This document shows, piece after piece, positions 36,189 to 44,273 of a stretch of DNA of 64,000 bases. The position numbers and the translations under genes are program-made. Each line of letters opens with the position of its first letter. Within the stretch, counting starts at the first letter, position 1. This stretch comes from Rhodocyclales bacterium (GTDB taxonomy: Bacteria; Pseudomonadota; Gammaproteobacteria; Burkholderiales; Rhodocyclaceae): positions 323,166 through 387,165 of the forward strand of contig JACRMV010000006.1 in NCBI GenBank assembly GCA_016235025.1. Reading direction: 5' to 3'. Under the pieces are notes generated by a model. That model was not told where the DNA came from, made no database searches, and saw nothing but the letters and a program-made list of their open reading frames with translations.

Positions 36189-36773
36189 GTGAATACTTCA
36201 GAAAATTATCCGGATGACGAATCCGATTCATTCGATGCCTACGACGGGCCGAGCAAATCCGCGCTGAAACGTCAGATGACCGCGCTGCAGGACCTCGGCG
36301 CCGAGTTGGTCGCGCTCTCCCCCGAGCGTTTGAAAAAAATTGACATGCCGGACAACCTGCGCGATGCCATTCGCGATGCGCAGCGCTTCACCAAGAACGA
36401 AGCGAAACGGCGCCAGATGCAATACATCGGCAAGCTGATGCGCGGCATCGAAAGTGCGCCCCTGCAGGCGGCGATTGATGAAATCAAGGGCGTTTCGGCA
36501 GCCGCCAACATCCGCCAGCACCAGCTCGAACGCCTGCGCAACCGGCTGATGGAGGATGACGCGGTGTTCAGCGAAATCGCCCGCGATTATCCCGCCGCCG
36601 ACATACAGCACCTGCGTCAGTTGCGCCGCAATGCCATCAGGGAAGCCGAGCAGAACAAACCGCCGCGCGCCTATCGCGAATTGTTCCGCGGGCTGCGTGA
36701 TCTGAGCGAAAAAACCGGCGCTGGCGACACGGCGGAAATCACGACAGAAACCGGCACGTCGCCGTTCGGCTGA
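36189..36773 (+). CDS. yjgA: Ribosome-associated protein YjgA/DarP (DUF615)
   Basis: This conserved protein joins late precursors of the 50S ribosomal subunit in E. coli. The 194 residues are highly charged and helical. Signature phrases are PSKSALKRQMTALQDLGAELV, FTKNEAKRRQMQYIGKLMR and the C-terminal RAYRELFRGLRDL. GTG 36189 is the only start that gives the acidic N-terminus and fits the pmbA divergence. The last 18 residues (KTGAGDTAEITTE...) follow a repeat copy and are probably an addition to the family core. Confidence 0.93.
   Translation: MNTSENYPDDESDSFDAYDGPSKSALKRQMTALQDLGAELVALSPERLKKIDMPDNLRDAIRDAQRFTKNEAKRRQMQYIGKLMRGIESAPLQAAIDEIKGVSAAANIRQHQLERLRNRLMEDDAVFSEIARDYPAADIQHLRQLRRNAIREAEQNKPPRAYRELFRGLRDLSEKTGAGDTAEITTETGTSPFG
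36711..36735 (+). repeat. Dispersed 25-bp repeat, copy 9 (3' end of yjgA)
   Basis: AAAAC plus CGGCGCTGGCGACACGGCG, an exact core variant in which the usual AAAGT lead is AAAAC. It encodes KTGAGDTA in the C-terminal tail, outside the conserved domain. Confidence 0.85.
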
Positions 36774-36788
36774 ACTTCAGACTGAGCC

Positions 36789-37187
36789 TCAGCGCTCCGG
36801 CGGCACCAAGCGTTTCTTGCCCTCGGCATCGAGCGCAACAAAGGTGAGCTGCGCCTCGGTGACCTTGACCACGATCGGCTGCACCGGGTTGCGCTCGGCA
36901 TAAACCTGGACATCGACGGTGATCGAAGTGCCACCGACGCGAATGATCCGGGTATAGAGGCTGACCTGGTCGCCGACCGAAATCGGCTGCTTGAAGGTAA
37001 AGGAATTCACCGCCACCGTCGCCACCCGCCCCTGCGCCCGGCGCATCGCGGCATAGCCGCCGGCTATATCCACCTGCGCCATGACCCAACCGCCGAAGAT
37101 GTCGCCGACGATGTTCACGTCACGCGGCATGGTGACTACGCGCAGCTCGGGCACGCCCGGTGGCAAACTGATTTTGTCTTCACTCAT
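36789..37187 (-). CDS. yciA: Acyl-CoA thioesterase (YciA-like hot-dog protein)
   Basis: This 132-residue hot-dog fold enzyme hydrolyses acyl-CoA thioesters. The sequence RVVTMPRDVNIVGDIFGGWVMAQVDIAGG follows YciA closely, with the catalytic Asp in the DIFGGW motif. The strand pair NSFTFKQPISVGDQVSLYTR and the C-terminal TEAQLTFVALDAEGK are typical. It lies 29 bp after the glutaryl-CoA dehydrogenase gene on the same strand, so a role in acyl-CoA balance during that degradation is plausible. Confidence 0.93.
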   Translation of the reverse strand: MSEDKISLPPGVPELRVVTMPRDVNIVGDIFGGWVMAQVDIAGGYAAMRRAQGRVATVAVNSFTFKQPISVGDQVSLYTRIIRVGGTSITVDVQVYAERNPVQPIVVKVTEAQLTFVALDAEGKKRLVPPER

Positions 37188-37216
37188 CGCTGTTCCCCGT
37201 ACGGTTATTGATTAGG

Positions 37217-38386
37217 CTACGAAAACGCCTGGATGCCGGTCTGCGCCCGCCCCAGGATCAGGGCATGGATGTCGTGCGTGCCTTCGTAGGTGTTCACCAC
37301 CTCCAGATTCACCATGTGCCGAATGATGCCATAGTCATCGGAGATGCCGTTGCCGCCCAGCATGTCGCGCGCCAGCCGCGCCACGTCCAGCGCCTTGCCG
37401 CAGGAATTTCGCTTCAGCAGCGAGGTCATCTCCGCCGCATCACGGCCCTCGTCCTTCAGCCGCCCCAGGCGCAGACAGCCTTGCAGGCCGAGTGCGATTT
37501 CGGTCTGCATGTCGGCCAGTTTTTTCTGGATCAGTTGCCTGGCCGCCAGCGGCCGACCGAACTGGGTGCGGTCGAGCACATACTGTCGGGCACGAAACCA
37601 GCAATCCTCGGCCGCGCCCAGCGCACCCCAGGCGATGCCGTAGCGCGCCGCATTGAGGCAGGCAAATGGACCCTTGAGACCGCTGACACCGAGCTCGTTT
37701 TCTGCCGCCACAAAGACCTCGTCCATCACGATCTGGCCGGTGACCGAGGTGCGCAAGCCGACCTTGCCGTGAATCACCGGCGCTGACAAACCCTGCATGC
37801 CTTTTTCGAGAATGAAGCCACGGATAACGCCCTCATCATTCTTTGCCCATACCACGAACACATCGGCAATCGGCGCATTGGTGATCCAGGTCTTGGCGCC
37901 CGTCAGGCGATAGCCGCCGTCCACTCTTTTCGCCCGCGCGTCCATCGCACCAGGGTCGGAACCATGATCCGGCTCGGTCAGACCGAAGCAGCCGATCGCC
38001 TCGCCGCGCGCCAGTCGCGGCAGCAAACGCTGCTTCAATGCTTCGCTACCGAACGCGGCAATCGGCAGCATCACCAGCGAGGACTGCACGCTCATCATCG
38101 AGCGGTAACCCGAATCGACCCGCTCGATCTCGCGCGCAATCAGGCCGTAGCTGACGTAACTGACACCGGCGCCACCGTAGTCCGGAGAAATCGTTGGTCC
38201 CAGCAAGCCCAGCGCACCCATCTCGCAGAAAATCTCCGGGTCGGTCGTCTCGTTGCGAAACGCATCACGCACGCGCGGCGCGAGCCGTTCCTGGCAATAC
38301 GCGCGTGCCGCATCGCGCAGGGCGCGCTCGTCGGCGGTCAATTGGTCTTCCAGCAACAACGGGTCATCCCAGCAAAAGTCGGTCAT
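37217..38386 (-). CDS. gcdH: Glutaryl-CoA dehydrogenase
   Basis: This FAD-dependent acyl-CoA dehydrogenase oxidises and decarboxylates glutaryl-CoA to crotonyl-CoA, in lysine and benzoyl-CoA type aromatic degradation. ATG 38386 gives 389 residues. The catalytic Glu lies in the family-specific [17 protein letters not shown] near residue 365-380, and the FAD-binding [14 protein letters not shown] and [16 protein letters not shown] are present. The frame remains open far upstream but without similarity. The start codon lies inside a diverged repeat copy (38374-38401). It is followed by a thioesterase gene. Confidence 0.95.
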   Translation of the reverse strand: MTDFCWDDPLLLEDQLTADERALRDAARAYCQERLAPRVRDAFRNETTDPEIFCEMGALGLLGPTISPDYGGAGVSYVSYGLIAREIERVDSGYRSMMSVQSSLVMLPIAAFGSEALKQRLLPRLARGEAIGCFGLTEPDHGSDPGAMDARAKRVDGGYRLTGAKTWITNAPIADVFVVWAKNDEGVIRGFILEKGMQGLSAPVIHGKVGLRTSVTGQIVMDEVFVAAENELGVSGLKGPFACLNAARYGIAWGALGAAEDCWFRARQYVLDRTQFGRPLAARQLIQKKLADMQTEIALGLQGCLRLGRLKDEGRDAAEMTSLLKRNSCGKALDVARLARDMLGGNGISDDYGIIRHMVNLEVVNTYEGTHDIHALILGRAQTGIQAFS

Positions 38387-38401
38387 GGCAAGACGGCGAA
38401 A
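38374..38401 (+). repeat. Dispersed 25-bp repeat, copy 10 (diverged, at the gcdH start)
   Basis: AAAAGT plus CGGTCATGGCAAGACGGCG. Three consecutive bases differ from the closest core, and the change creates the CAT that reads as the gcdH ATG on the minus strand. Confidence 0.65.
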
Positions 38402-38503
38402 ACAAGTGAAAGCAGGAAGTTTAGCGTGCCGGAACAAAACAATCCGCCACAAACAATCTGTCCTCGCGGCTGCGGCTTCAACCGTCCGGGCTAAACTACG
38501 CCG

Positions 38504-40345
38504 ATGCGTCACGCTGCTACTGCCCTTCCCGCCCCAGCCCCGTCCAGTCGCCACGACTGGCATACGATCAAGACCCTGCTGCCCTACCTGTGGGCATGGA
38601 AGGGGCGCGTGACTTTCGCGCTGGCCTGCCTGCTCATCGCCAAGCTGGCCAACATCGCCGTGCCGCTGGTGTTCAAGGACATCATCGATGCCTTCACGCT
38701 GCCGCGCGAGCAGGCTTTTTTGCTGGTTCCCCTCGGCCTGCTGGCCGCCTATGGCGCGCTGCGCTTTTCCACCGCGCTGTTCACCGAGCTGCGCGAAATC
38801 CTCTTCGCCCGCGTCACGCAGCAGGCAGTGCGCACTATCGCCCTGCAGGTGTTCGAGCACCTGCATGCGCTGTCCCTGCGCTTTCATCTGGAGCGCCAGA
38901 CCGGCGGCCTGACGCGCGACGTCGAACGCGGCACGCGCTCGATCGGCTCGCTGATCAGCTACACGCTGTATTCAATCCTCCCGACACTGATCGAAATCGC
39001 GCTGGTGCTGGGCATCCTGATGGTGCGCTACACATGGGATTTCAGCCTGATCACCTTCATCACACTGACGACCTATGTCGTCTTCACCATCGTCGTCAGC
39101 AACTGGCGCACCCATCTGCGGCGTGAGGTGAATGAGCTCGACTCGGCCGCCAACGTGCGCGCCGTGGACAGCCTGATCAACTTCGAGACGGTGAAATATT
39201 TCAACAATGAAGCCTGGGAACGTGCGCGCTACGACGAGCAGTTGAAAAAGTGGGAAACGGCGCAGATCAAAAGCCAGATCTCGCTCTCCTGGCTCAACCT
39301 CGGCCAGTCGCTGATCATCGCCGCCGGTGTCTCGCTGATGATGTGGCGCGCGGCGGAAGGCGTCGCCGCCGGGCGCATGACGGTGGGCGACATCGTGCTG
39401 GTGAATGCCTTCCTGATCCAGCTCTACATGCCGCTCAACCACCTGGGCGTGCTCTACCGCGAGATTCGCCAGGCGCTGACCGACATCGAGCGCATGTTCG
39501 CGCTGCTCGACACGAACCGGGAAATACGCGATGCCGCCGATGCGCGGCCGCTGTTTCCAGAAGCGTTTGCCAAGGCCGGGCCGCAGCCTTGCACCATCGA
39601 ATTCGAACATGTCGATTTCAGCTACGACCCGGCGCGGCAGATTCTTTTTGACATCTCGCTGAAAGTCGGCGCTGGCAGGACGGCGGCCGTGGTCGGCGCC
39701 AGCGGCTCGGGCAAGTCGACTCTCGCCCGGCTGCTGTTCCGTTTCTATGAGGTGAATTCCGGCAGCATAAAAATCAACGGCAGCGATCTGCGCGCGCTGC
39801 AACAGGTGTCGCTACGTTCCGCAATCGGCATCGTGCCCCAGGACACGGTGCTGTTCAACGACACGATTTTCTACAACATCCAGTACGGCCGCCCGGCCGC
39901 GCCGCGCGCAGAAGTCATCGCTGCGGCCAGGGCCGCGCATATCCACGAGTTCATCGAACGCCTGCCCGACGGCTACGATACGCGCGTCGGCGAGCGCGGC
40001 CTGAAGCTTTCCGGCGGCGAAAAGCAGCGCGTGGCGATTGCCCGCGCGCTGCTGAAGAATCCGCCGATCCTGATTTTCGACGAAGCCACCTCGGCGCTCG
40101 ATTCGAAAACCGAAAAGGCCATCCAGGCCGAGCTGGAGCAGGCCGCCGTGGGTCGCACCACGCTGATCATCGCCCATCGCCTGTCCACCGTGATGAATGC
40201 CGACGAGATACTGGTGCTGGATGCCGGCCGCATCGTCGAGCGCGGCACGCACCGCGCACTGCTCGACAGCAATGGCCTGTATGCGCGGATGTGGGCGCTG
40301 CAGCAGGAAGAAGAAACGCGTCAGCCGACACTGCAACCCGCCTGA
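38504..40345 (+). CDS. Atm1-like ABC exporter
   Basis: This homodimeric ABC half-transporter resembles mitochondrial Atm1 and bacterial relatives that export glutathione-linked compounds and help with metal or sulfur homeostasis. The 613 residues contain six membrane segments (about 30-330) and a nucleotide-binding domain with Walker [13 protein letters not shown] (near 400), signature [17 protein letters not shown] and Walker [15 protein letters not shown]. The phrase [18 protein letters not shown] is diagnostic of the Atm1 group. Repeat copy 11 codes for KVGAGRTA just before Walker A. Confidence 0.92.
   Translation: MRHAATALPAPAPSSRHDWHTIKTLLPYLWAWKGRVTFALACLLIAKLANIAVPLVFKDIIDAFTLPREQAFLLVPLGLLAAYGALRFSTALFTELREILFARVTQQAVRTIALQVFEHLHALSLRFHLERQTGGLTRDVERGTRSIGSLISYTLYSILPTLIEIALVLGILMVRYTWDFSLITFITLTTYVVFTIVVSNWRTHLRREVNELDSAANVRAVDSLINFETVKYFNNEAWERARYDEQLKKWETAQIKSQISLSWLNLGQSLIIAAGVSLMMWRAAEGVAAGRMTVGDIVLVNAFLIQLYMPLNHLGVLYREIRQALTDIERMFALLDTNREIRDAADARPLFPEAFAKAGPQPCTIEFEHVDFSYDPARQILFDISLKVGAGRTAAVVGASGSGKSTLARLLFRFYEVNSGSIKINGSDLRALQQVSLRSAIGIVPQDTVLFNDTIFYNIQYGRPAAPRAEVIAAARAAHIHEFIERLPDGYDTRVGERGLKLSGGEKQRVAIARALLKNPPILIFDEATSALDSKTEKAIQAELEQAAVGRTTLIIAHRLSTVMNADEILVLDAGRIVERGTHRALLDSNGLYARMWALQQEEETRQPTLQPA
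39662..39686 (+). repeat. Dispersed 25-bp repeat, copy 11 (inside the Atm1-like gene)
   Basis: AAAGT plus CGGCGCTGGCAGGACGGCG. It encodes [13 protein letters not shown], at a place where the family normally has V(P)AGxTVAVVG, so the repeat replaces rather than extends native sequence here. Confidence 0.8.
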
Positions 40346-40419
40346 AGCCGGCGCTGCGATGCGACCAAATGTCACAGGGCCAAGGGCAGCCGCGCCTGTA
40401 AAATAAGGCATCTTCCACC

Positions 40420-41790
40420 ATGCTTCCGCGCCCGCCTGCCGTGCCTCTGTCCGCCGCCGCCTCCAATCCGCTGCAACGCCTGATCACCCTGCGCTGGATC
40501 GAGATTGTCGCGCTCACCGTCGCCCTGCTGCTGGGCGGCGCCTATTTCGGGATGGCGCTGCCCTTCGCCGCCCTGTGGGGAGTCGTGACCGCCATGGTGC
40601 TGATCAACCTGGCCACGCTCGGTCGCCTCGCCAGTGGCGGCGAACCGGCCAGCCGCGAGATGCTGCTGCACCTCTCGCTGGACCTGCTCTCGCTTACCGC
40701 CTTGCTCTATTTCACCGGCGGCTCGGTTAATCCCTTTGTCTCGCTGCTGCTGCTGCCGCTGACCATCGGCGCCACCATGCTGGCCCTGGTCGATGTCGGC
40801 CTGCTGACCGTCCTGGCACTGGCCTGCTATTCACTACTGATGTTCTATAGCGTGCCGCTGCCATCGCCGGAAGGGGGGCCGCTGGCAGAAATCGACCAAG
40901 CTCTGCTTGCCCTGACCGGCATTGCCCACGGTCACGAGGCGCACTTCTCCGGTCATGGCTTCGGCCTGCATATTGTCGGCATGTGGCTCAACTTCATGCT
41001 CAGCGCACTGCTGATCTCCCTCTTCGTCAGTCGCATGGCGCATGCCTTGCACCACCGCGATGCCGCGCTCGCCGAGGCGCGCGAGCAAGCGCTGCGCAAC
41101 GAGCAGATTCTCGCCATCGGCACGCTGGCGGCCGGCGCCGCCCATCAACTGGGCACACCGCTGACTACCCTGACGGTTGTGCTGCATGAATTGCGCCTTG
41201 CATACGCCGGTAATGGAGAACTGGATGCGGACCTTGCCCTGATGGAGCACCAGGTGAAGAACTGCAAGGAAATTCTGTCCCGCATTCTCAGCGCAGCCGG
41301 ACAGGACCGCCACGATGGCGGCGCCCTGATCGATCTGCACGTTCTCGTCAATGACAGCCTCGAGCAGTGGCGCCTGATCCGTCCCGCCGCCCACTGCACA
41401 CTGGCGGGTGCACTGCTGGCCGACCCGCAGCTGCCCGCGCCGCAGGTCTTCGCCGACCGTACGCTCGAACAGGCGCTGCTCAACCTGCTCGACAATGCCG
41501 CCGACGCGTCACCTTCCGGAATCGAAGTGCGCTACGGCTGGGACGCAACCAGCGGCATACTGGAGATTCTCGATGACGGCCCGGGCATCGATGCCGCCAT
41601 TGCCGGGCACATCGGCAAAGCATTTGTCCGCAGCCGCAAGGGCGGGCTCGGCATCGGACTGTTCCTGTCGAATGCGACCATTGAACGCTTCGGCGGCAAG
41701 GTGGAATTGCTGGGCCGGCCGGAAGGCGGTACCTGCACCCGTATCACACTGCCCGGCATCGCCGCCCCGGGCCGTCGCACGGCCCCCTGA
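40420..41790 (+). CDS. regB: Redox sensor histidine kinase RegB/PrrB
   Basis: This inner-membrane kinase senses redox state through the quinone pool and a reactive cysteine. The 456 residues have six membrane segments (about 22-200). The ubiquinone-binding motif GGSVNPF is at 100-106 and the H box GAAHQLGTPLTT has phospho-acceptor His242. The redox-active Cys282 lies in KNCKEILSRIL, and the HATPase core has NLLDNAADASP and GLGIGLFLS. It is followed 11 bp later by regA. The pair controls respiration, carbon or nitrogen metabolism in related bacteria. Confidence 0.95.
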   Translation: MLPRPPAVPLSAAASNPLQRLITLRWIEIVALTVALLLGGAYFGMALPFAALWGVVTAMVLINLATLGRLASGGEPASREMLLHLSLDLLSLTALLYFTGGSVNPFVSLLLLPLTIGATMLALVDVGLLTVLALACYSLLMFYSVPLPSPEGGPLAEIDQALLALTGIAHGHEAHFSGHGFGLHIVGMWLNFMLSALLISLFVSRMAHALHHRDAALAEAREQALRNEQILAIGTLAAGAAHQLGTPLTTLTVVLHELRLAYAGNGELDADLALMEHQVKNCKEILSRILSAAGQDRHDGGALIDLHVLVNDSLEQWRLIRPAAHCTLAGALLADPQLPAPQVFADRTLEQALLNLLDNAADASPSGIEVRYGWDATSGILEILDDGPGIDAAIAGHIGKAFVRSRKGGLGIGLFLSNATIERFGGKVELLGRPEGGTCTRITLPGIAAPGRRTAP

Positions 41791-41801
41791 AAGGAGAGCA
41801 T

Positions 41802-42374
41802 ATGAACGTACCCGCCAAAACAGAATCCGCCGTCAGCACGGCGGATGACTGGCCCAGCCTGATGCTGGTCGATGACGACAACGACCTGCGCGATGTGCTC
41901 GCCCGCGCCCTCACCCGGCGCGGATTCAATGTCACGCCGGCGGCCAGCGCCGAACAGGCGATTGCCCTGGCGCGCCCGGCGCCGCCAGAATATGCGGTCG
42001 TCGATCTGAAAATGCCCGGCGCCTCGGGGCTCGAGCTGATCCGCGCACTGGTTGCGCTCGACGAGCAAACCCGCATCGTCGTCCTCACCGGCTACGCCAG
42101 CGTCGCCACCGCGGTCGAGGCAATCAAGCTTGGCGCCATCCATTATCTCGCCAAGCCGGCCAATGCCGATGAGATCGTCTTGGCACTGGGACGCTCGACC
42201 GGTGATGCGTCTGTCCCGCTCGCCGACACCCCGCTCAGCGTAAACCGGCTGGAATGGGAGCACATCCAGAAAGTGCTGGCCGAACATGACGGCAACATCT
42301 CCAGCACCGCCCGTGCCCTCCACATGCATCGCCGCACCTTGCAGCGCAAACTGTCCAAGCATCCCCCGGGCTGA
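41802..42374 (+). CDS. regA: Redox response regulator RegA/PrrA
   Basis: This is the DNA-binding partner of RegB. The 190 residues have a receiver domain with the acidic triad (DDDNDL) and phospho-acceptor Asp68 in VVDLKMPG. A short proline-poor linker is followed by the highly conserved C-terminal helix-turn-helix (GNISSTARALHMHRRTLQRKL). An AAAGGAGAGC ribosome-binding site precedes ATG 41802. The end is convergent with cysB; a dispersed-repeat copy lies between them. Confidence 0.95.
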   Translation: MNVPAKTESAVSTADDWPSLMLVDDDNDLRDVLARALTRRGFNVTPAASAEQAIALARPAPPEYAVVDLKMPGASGLELIRALVALDEQTRIVVLTGYASVATAVEAIKLGAIHYLAKPANADEIVLALGRSTGDASVPLADTPLSVNRLEWEHIQKVLAEHDGNISSTARALHMHRRTLQRKLSKHPPG

Positions 42375-42410
42375 TGCAAACGGCGGCAGGGAGGCCATTG
42401 GCCGCCTGTG

Positions 42411-42435
42411 CGCCGTATCGCCAGCGCCGACTTTT
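42411..42435 (-). repeat. Dispersed 25-bp repeat, copy 12 (between convergent genes)
   Basis: On the minus strand it reads AAAAGT plus CGGCGCTGGCGATACGGCG, and its first bases belong to the cysB stop codon TAA. It sits 37-60 bp after the regA stop with its T-rich end pointing away from regA, the same placement as copy 8. Confidence 0.9.
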
Positions 42436-43375
42436 ACAAGCCGGCGTCGAGCCCGCCGCCCTTGAGCGCCGCCAGTACCATGCGCTGCGTCAGATGCGGC
42501 GCCAGGAGGGCGATGAAGTCATATTCAAAGCCGCGCAGCCAAGCATCCGTTCGCAAGCCGATGCGTGTAGTGTTGGTCTCGAACAGGTGGTTTGCCGCCA
42601 AGGCGGTCAACTCCGTGTCACGCAGCGGGTCGAACGCCATCTCGGCGATGATGCCGACACCCAGGCCGAGCCCGACATAGGTCTTGATCACATCGGAGTC
42701 GATGGCGGTCAACGCGACATTGGGCGCGATGCCGGCACGCTCGAAAGCGCGGTCGATGTGCGAGCGACCGGTGAAGGTGGCATCGTAGGTAATCAGCGGA
42801 TACTCGGCGAGGCTGGACAGAGTCAGCGCGCCGCGCGCCAGCAAGGGGTGGTCTTGGGGCGTCACCACCCGATGCGACCATTGGTAACACGGCAAAGTCA
42901 GCAGTTCGGGCCGCCCGTCGAGGGCTTCGGTGGCGATGCCGATATCTGCCGCACCCTCGATCAGCCATTGCGCGACCTGCGATGGGCTGCCCTGCTGCAG
43001 ATGCAGGCGGATTGAGGGGTGCTGTTGGACAAAGCGTTGAATGACCGGCGGCAGGGTATATCGCGCCTGGGTATGGGTGGTCGCGATGGAAAGCACCCCG
43101 CTGGCCCCGGCGGCAAAATCCTCGCCGACCCGTTTCATGTTCTGCGTCTCGCGCAAAACCTTGCGCGCCATGTCGATCACGACATGGCCCGGCGCCGTCA
43201 CCCCGGTCAGGCGCTTGCCGCTACGCTCGAAAATGGTGATGCCGAGCTCTTCCTCGAGCAGGCGGATCTGCTTCGAGATGCCCGGCTGCGAAGTGAATAG
43301 CGCCTCGGCGGCAGCCGAGACATTCAGCCCCTGTCGCTCGACTTCCACCAGGTATCGGAGTTGCTGCAGTTTCAT
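42434..43375 (-). CDS. cysB: LysR-type regulator CysB
   Basis: This is a LysR-type activator of sulfur assimilation genes, responding to O- or N-acetylserine and sulfate or thiosulfate. ATG 43375 gives 313 residues beginning [20 protein letters not shown], with the winged helix ([18 protein letters not shown]). The effector domain shows [23 protein letters not shown] and [12 protein letters not shown], close to CysB/Cbl. It is divergent from the tauE-cysI-cysHDN operon, the natural target. The 29 codons upstream in the open frame are not conserved. Confidence 0.93.
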   Translation of the reverse strand: MKLQQLRYLVEVERQGLNVSAAAEALFTSQPGISKQIRLLEEELGITIFERSGKRLTGVTAPGHVVIDMARKVLRETQNMKRVGEDFAAGASGVLSIATTHTQARYTLPPVIQRFVQQHPSIRLHLQQGSPSQVAQWLIEGAADIGIATEALDGRPELLTLPCYQWSHRVVTPQDHPLLARGALTLSSLAEYPLITYDATFTGRSHIDRAFERAGIAPNVALTAIDSDVIKTYVGLGLGVGIIAEMAFDPLRDTELTALAANHLFETNTTRIGLRTDAWLRGFEYDFIALLAPHLTQRMVLAALKGGGLDAGL

Positions 43376-43465
43376 TGCGATTTCACGCCTTAGATGTATT
43401 CGATCTATACAAATATCGGATAAGTATTTTTCAAGACTATAAGAGATCAATACACTGCGCAAGTT
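43376..43465. promoter_or_regulatory. Divergent cysB / tauE control region
   Basis: This 90-bp region is strikingly AT-rich compared with its flanks. It must hold the promoters of both cysB and the sulfate assimilation operon, and probably CysB sites. A TATAAG word at 43438-43443 is a possible -10 box for tauE. Exact operator limits cannot be fixed by eye. Confidence 0.5.
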
Positions 43466-44254
43466 ATGGAATTCGCCCTCAATCCTGCACTCACCTTTTC
43501 CGGCCTGCTGGTCGGCCTGCTGGTCGGCCTGACCGGCGTCGGCGGCGGCTCGCTGATGACACCGATTCTGGTGCTGCTATTCGGTTTCAAGCCCACGACG
43601 GCGGTGGGCACCGACCTGCTCTATGCGGCCATCACCAAGAGCGGCGGCACCTGGATGCATCATCGTCACAACAATATCGACTGGCGCATCACCGGACGGC
43701 TGGCGCTGGGCAGCGTACCGGCAGCAGCACTGGTGTTGCTGATGCTGTCTTATTTTGGCACGGGAAGCCACAGTACAAACCGAATCATCATGAATGTGCT
43801 GGGTGTAGCGCTGCTGCTCACCGCCGGCTCACTGATTTTCCGCCAGCGCCTGCTCACCTTTGCCCGCACTCACATCGGCCAAACCGTGAGCAGCCGCCAC
43901 ACCGCCGGGGCCACCGTCATCGTCGGCGCGGTTGTCGGCGCGCTGGTCGCCCTGACATCTGTCGGTGCCGGAGCACTGGGCGTGACCGCTCTGGTATTTC
44001 TCTACCCGAATCTGGAAATGCGCCGTATCGTCGGCTCCGATATTGCCCACGCGGTACCGATTACCTTGGTGGCCGGCATGGGTCACTGGTGGCTTGGATC
44101 AGTGGATGTGCCACTGCTGCTGAATCTGCTGCTTGGCTCGCTGCCAGGGATCATGATAGGTAGTCATTTCGCCGCACGCATGCCGGAACGCCGCCTGCGC
44201 TCGTTGCTTGCCGCCGTGCTGATGCTGGTCAGCGGCAAACTCATCCTCGCCTGA
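43466..44254 (+). CDS. TauE/SafE family sulfite exporter-like permease
   Basis: This 262-residue inner-membrane protein of the TauE/SafE/TSUP family is predicted to move sulfite, sulfate or related sulfur anions. About eight hydrophobic segments are visible; the first half has the family phrase GLLVGLTGVGGGSLMTPILV and the second half repeats the pattern with VGALVALTSVGAGALGVTAL. It is the first gene of the sulfate assimilation operon, 19 bp before cysI and next to cysB, which supports a sulfur anion as substrate. Confidence 0.9.
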   Translation: MEFALNPALTFSGLLVGLLVGLTGVGGGSLMTPILVLLFGFKPTTAVGTDLLYAAITKSGGTWMHHRHNNIDWRITGRLALGSVPAAALVLLMLSYFGTGSHSTNRIIMNVLGVALLLTAGSLIFRQRLLTFARTHIGQTVSSRHTAGATVIVGAVVGALVALTSVGAGALGVTALVFLYPNLEMRRIVGSDIAHAVPITLVAGMGHWWLGSVDVPLLLNLLLGSLPGIMIGSHFAARMPERRLRSLLAAVLMLVSGKLILA

Positions 44255-44273
44255 ATCGAGAGGTTCTTCTCCT

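Noticed and set aside
40346..40368. AAGCCGGCGCTGCGATGCG after the Atm1-like stop, resembling the repeat with a deletion.
   Set aside because: Too many differences to call a copy; only its position after a stop codon is suggestive.
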